Assembly (NCBI GenBank): GCA_022072055.1
Contig: JAJVIK010000013.1
Location: 186,001-250,000, forward strand
From: a bacterium
Lineage (GTDB): Bacteria; Hinthialibacterota; Hinthialibacteria; OLB16
Direction of reading: 5' to 3'
Length of the DNA stretch: 64,000 bases
The notes under the pieces were generated by a model that was not told the origin of the DNA, did no database searches, and saw only the letters and a list, made by a program, of their open reading frames with translations. How positions within the stretch are numbered: the first letter of the stretch is position 1; each line of letters opens with the position of its first letter. Of the stretch, positions 61,875 through 64,000 are shown piece by piece. The position numbers and the translations under genes were made by a program.

Positions 61875-63803
61875 TCAAGCACTTGCAAGAGGGATTTGCG
61901 CGCCTGCCCAAATCCCCGACAGGCGTTCGATCGCGGTGTAGAAACCCTCGCCCCCATACTTGTGGCCCTGCCAGATTTCGGTCGCCACAATGACCTCCGT
62001 GTTCCGGGCCAGAAGCCCGGCCATGGGGCGGAAATCGATTCCGCCCTCGCCCACTTGAAGCCCCTCGCCATCCACGCCCAGGCCATCGGAAACGTGGAGG
62101 TATCGAACGAGCGGCCACAAGCGGGTCATGTAATCCGTGAGATTGAGTTTGGCGTAGTTGCAGTACAGCGCCGCATGCGAGGTGTCGAACACGATGTTGT
62201 AGCGATACTCGGCGCAGAACCGCTCGATCAGGTCCACGTCCATGAATAGATTGCTGAACCACTCCTCCGAGAAGAACCAGGGAAGCGGGGGCATGTTCTC
62301 CACCAGGATCTCCACATTGGTGGGATCGATCTCGGCGAGGGACACGGCCAATCGTTCGTAAAGGGTCCAGCGTTTCTCCCTTTCGAGCGGCATCACCTGG
62401 CTCCACCCGCCGCCATGAATGACCAGCTTCACCGGAGTGTTCCGATTGCCCTCGAAGTGCGGCTTGATGGCTCGTCCCAGGTCCGCCAACCTTTTCCAAA
62501 CATCGCGCGTCGCGGAAAGGACCTCCGGCTGTGTGGTGCAACCATCGAGGAGGATGGTCCCCCAGTATTCCGGCATGTGGAGAATGACCTCAAACGGGTA
62601 TGTTCCCAGCCAATTGGGGAGACCGGCCTCCAAGTCGCGATCCGAGAGGTGGAATTCAACCGCCGCGAGGTCCGGGTGGACAATGGTTTCCAGGTCGGCG
62701 TAGCGGACAATCACTCCCCATCTGTAACCGGATGGGAGTTTCTTTCGCCGTTGAGTCTCCGCCGCGCCAAGGTCCTGTTCGGTGAACTCCTCATCCTTGC
62801 GAATGGCGCGCTGGATCTTCTTTCCGACAAGGTCATAGAGCCGCTGCGGGGAGAGTCCCTTTCCCGGTGATTTCGCGGTGATCATGGGTCGTTCCAGAGT
62901 TGTCCCGGCCTCGATGTCGCAAGCCGCGACCAGACTCTTCCCTAGAACCGTCCGATTCATCATCTCCCCACGGGTCATCCATTTCTTCGGCTGACCCAGC
63001 GCCTCCTCGGCGATGCGGATGTCTCGCACCAGTCGCGCGAGCCCTTGCGGTTCCAGCGAGGAGGCGTGGTCCGGACCGCGGAGAGTCCGGTCCAGGGTCA
63101 GGTGACGCTCGATCACGCAGGCGCCCAAGGAGGCGGCGACAACCGAAACCGCGATGCCCTTCTCGTGACCGCTGTATCCCACGGGGACCCCAAACTTGCG
63201 TTGCATCTCCGGGATGTAGCTCAGGTTGAGATTACGGAACGGAGCGGGATAGGTGCTATTGCAGTGGAGTAGGGCAAAGGGGACTCCTCTTTCCCGAACG
63301 AAACCGCAAGTTGCCTCGATCTCGGTCTCGGAGGCCATTCCGGTGGAGATGAGAAGCGGCTTCCCCTTTCCACACAGATATTCAAGCAGATCGAGGTTCG
63401 TGAGATCGGCGCTTGCGACCTTATACGCCGGGACCTCAAGCGCTTCGAGGAGGTCGGCGCTGGGACGGTCCCAGGGGGTGCAGAGAAACGTGATTTGACG
63501 CTCCTTGCAGTAGCGCGAGACCTCACGGAAGTCGGAATCGGAAAGCTCGAATTCCTGGAGGAACGGAAGAATGTATTGAAACCCTTTTTCGCCCTTTTCG
63601 GGGGTGTCGAGGAGTTCGTTGCGATACAGGTCGCGCAGGCTTCGCTTTTGCAGCTTGACCGCATCCACGCCCGCCTGGATGGCGATGTCGACCAGGGCCT
63701 TGGCGAGGTGGAGTTGACCATTGTGGTTGAGGCCGATCTCGGCAATGATGAAACAAGGACGGCCGGGACCGATCTCGCGCCCCGCGACGGATATCGGAGT
63801 CAT
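61875..63803 (-). CDS. NeuB-type sialic acid synthase fused to a TIM-barrel isomerase-like domain
   Basis: A 642-aa fusion. The N-terminal NeuB domain (about 1-275) condenses phosphoenolpyruvate with an N-acetyl amino sugar: FIIAEIGLNHNGQLHLAKAL, DAVKLQKR, STGMASETEIEAT and GYSGHEKG are family signatures. A SAF/antifreeze-like domain follows (about 290-355; SLVAACDIEAGTTLERPMIT and SPGKGL). The C-terminal 280 residues resemble xylose-isomerase-like sugar-phosphate isomerase barrels (VEILVENMPPLPWF, NIVFDTSHAAL, YLHVSDGLG). ATG 63803 is used, with GGGGGA upstream; an upstream GTG at 63818 is possible. It starts 19 nt after a regulator gene. The likely pathway is sialic, legionaminic or pseudaminic-type surface sugar synthesis. 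Confidence 0.9.
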   Translation of the reverse strand: MTPISVAGREIGPGRPCFIIAEIGLNHNGQLHLAKALVDIAIQAGVDAVKLQKRSLRDLYRNELLDTPEKGEKGFQYILPFLQEFELSDSDFREVSRYCKERQITFLCTPWDRPSADLLEALEVPAYKVASADLTNLDLLEYLCGKGKPLLISTGMASETEIEATCGFVRERGVPFALLHCNSTYPAPFRNLNLSYIPEMQRKFGVPVGYSGHEKGIAVSVVAASLGACVIERHLTLDRTLRGPDHASSLEPQGLARLVRDIRIAEEALGQPKKWMTRGEMMNRTVLGKSLVAACDIEAGTTLERPMITAKSPGKGLSPQRLYDLVGKKIQRAIRKDEEFTEQDLGAAETQRRKKLPSGYRWGVIVRYADLETIVHPDLAAVEFHLSDRDLEAGLPNWLGTYPFEVILHMPEYWGTILLDGCTTQPEVLSATRDVWKRLADLGRAIKPHFEGNRNTPVKLVIHGGGWSQVMPLEREKRWTLYERLAVSLAEIDPTNVEILVENMPPLPWFFSEEWFSNLFMDVDLIERFCAEYRYNIVFDTSHAALYCNYAKLNLTDYMTRLWPLVRYLHVSDGLGVDGEGLQVGEGGIDFRPMAGLLARNTEVIVATEIWQGHKYGGEGFYTAIERLSGIWAGAQIPLASA

Positions 63804-63822
63804 TTGTTCATCCCCCACTTCC

Positions 63823-63999
63823 CTACGCGGCCCCAGGCCGTTGGATTCCCAGTTTCTGAATCCTGCTGCGAAGGGTGTTCGGGTGGAGGTCGAGGACCTT
63901 GGCGGCGCCTCGCGCCCCCTCGATCACCCAATTGGTTCGATGCAGCACCTCGAGGATATGGCGACGTTCAACATCGATTAGGGATGACTCCGTGGATTC
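63823..63999 (-). CDS. C-terminus of a Fis-type (NtrC-family) regulator, truncated by window end
   Basis: Only the last 58 codons are inside the window. The segment VERRHILEVLHRTNWVIEGA, then AAKVLDLHPNTLRSRIQKLGI, is the classic Fis-family helix-turn-helix at the end of sigma-54-dependent activators such as FhlA/NtrC. The stop codon is TAG at 63825-63823. The gene ends 19 nt before the NeuB-fusion start and is probably in the same operon, although the AAA+ part cannot be seen. Confidence 0.8.
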   Translation of the reverse strand, partial: ESTESSLIDVERRHILEVLHRTNWVIEGARGAAKVLDLHPNTLRSRIQKLGIQRPGAA

Positions 64000-64000
64000 C

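Overview
The window looks like chromosomal DNA of an uncultured, GC-rich, Gram-negative bacterium. The reasons are an outer-membrane secretin, Tat- and Sec-exported proteins, very large Thr/Pro-linked surface proteins with parallel beta-helices, a CHAT/Ser-Thr kinase/WD40 protein, and a Gfo/Idh/MocA oxidoreductase with a Tat signal. This profile fits lineages around Planctomycetes, Hydrogenedentota, Sumerlaeota or Omnitrophota. The sequence alone does not let me choose between them.

Layout. 1-15.2 kb: the 3' part of a giant secretin gene with about 26 stacked N-domains, an unrecognised exported protein, and a 2318-aa CSLREA/beta-helix/HYR surface protein. 15.4-18.4 kb: ordinary metabolic genes (cupin, DJ-1/PfpI, folC, leuD) and a tRNA-Arg(TCT). 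18.35-25.06 kb: a compact 6.7-kb integrative element inserted in the tRNA-Arg, bounded by a 55-bp direct repeat. It carries a serine recombinase, a KfrA-like protein, a DUF3987 primase/helicase-like protein, a probable excisionase and a tyrosine integrase. 25.3-48.6 kb: three reverse-strand surface proteins (996, 5468 and 917 aa) built from cohesin, dockerin-like, beta-helix, FG-GAP, PQQ-propeller and jelly-roll-like modules, with a forward ECF-type sigma factor between them. 48.9-55.0 kb: a forward two-gene operon of a 427-aa protein with an anti-sigma-like N-terminus and a 1572-aa CHAT + cyclase-like + kinase + WD40 protein. 55.1 kb: a decayed second copy of the tRNA-Arg 3' half. 55.3-57.4 kb: a HEAT-like protein and a Gfo/Idh/MocA protein. 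57.6-61.8 kb, reverse: a 23S-5S rRNA operon with its own promoter and no adjacent 16S. Its 23S gene is interrupted by a group I intron encoding a LAGLIDADG endonuclease. 61.9-64.0 kb, reverse: a NeuB-TIM-barrel fusion and the end of a Fis-type regulator.

How the parts may work together. Three promoter regions, those of the 5468-aa and 917-aa surface proteins and of the CHAT operon, share a bipartite element: TGTAACC(T/A-rich), then 15 nt, then TAT(C/G), at exactly the same spacing. It resembles ECF sigma promoters, and an ECF sigma gene lies in the middle of the cluster. My best candidate for an undescribed system is therefore a surface-protein regulon: an ECF sigma factor, a putative anti-sigma-like partner, and a membrane CHAT/kinase/WD40 sensor. 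The regulatory logic is inferred; the motifs and domain signatures were read directly from the sequence.
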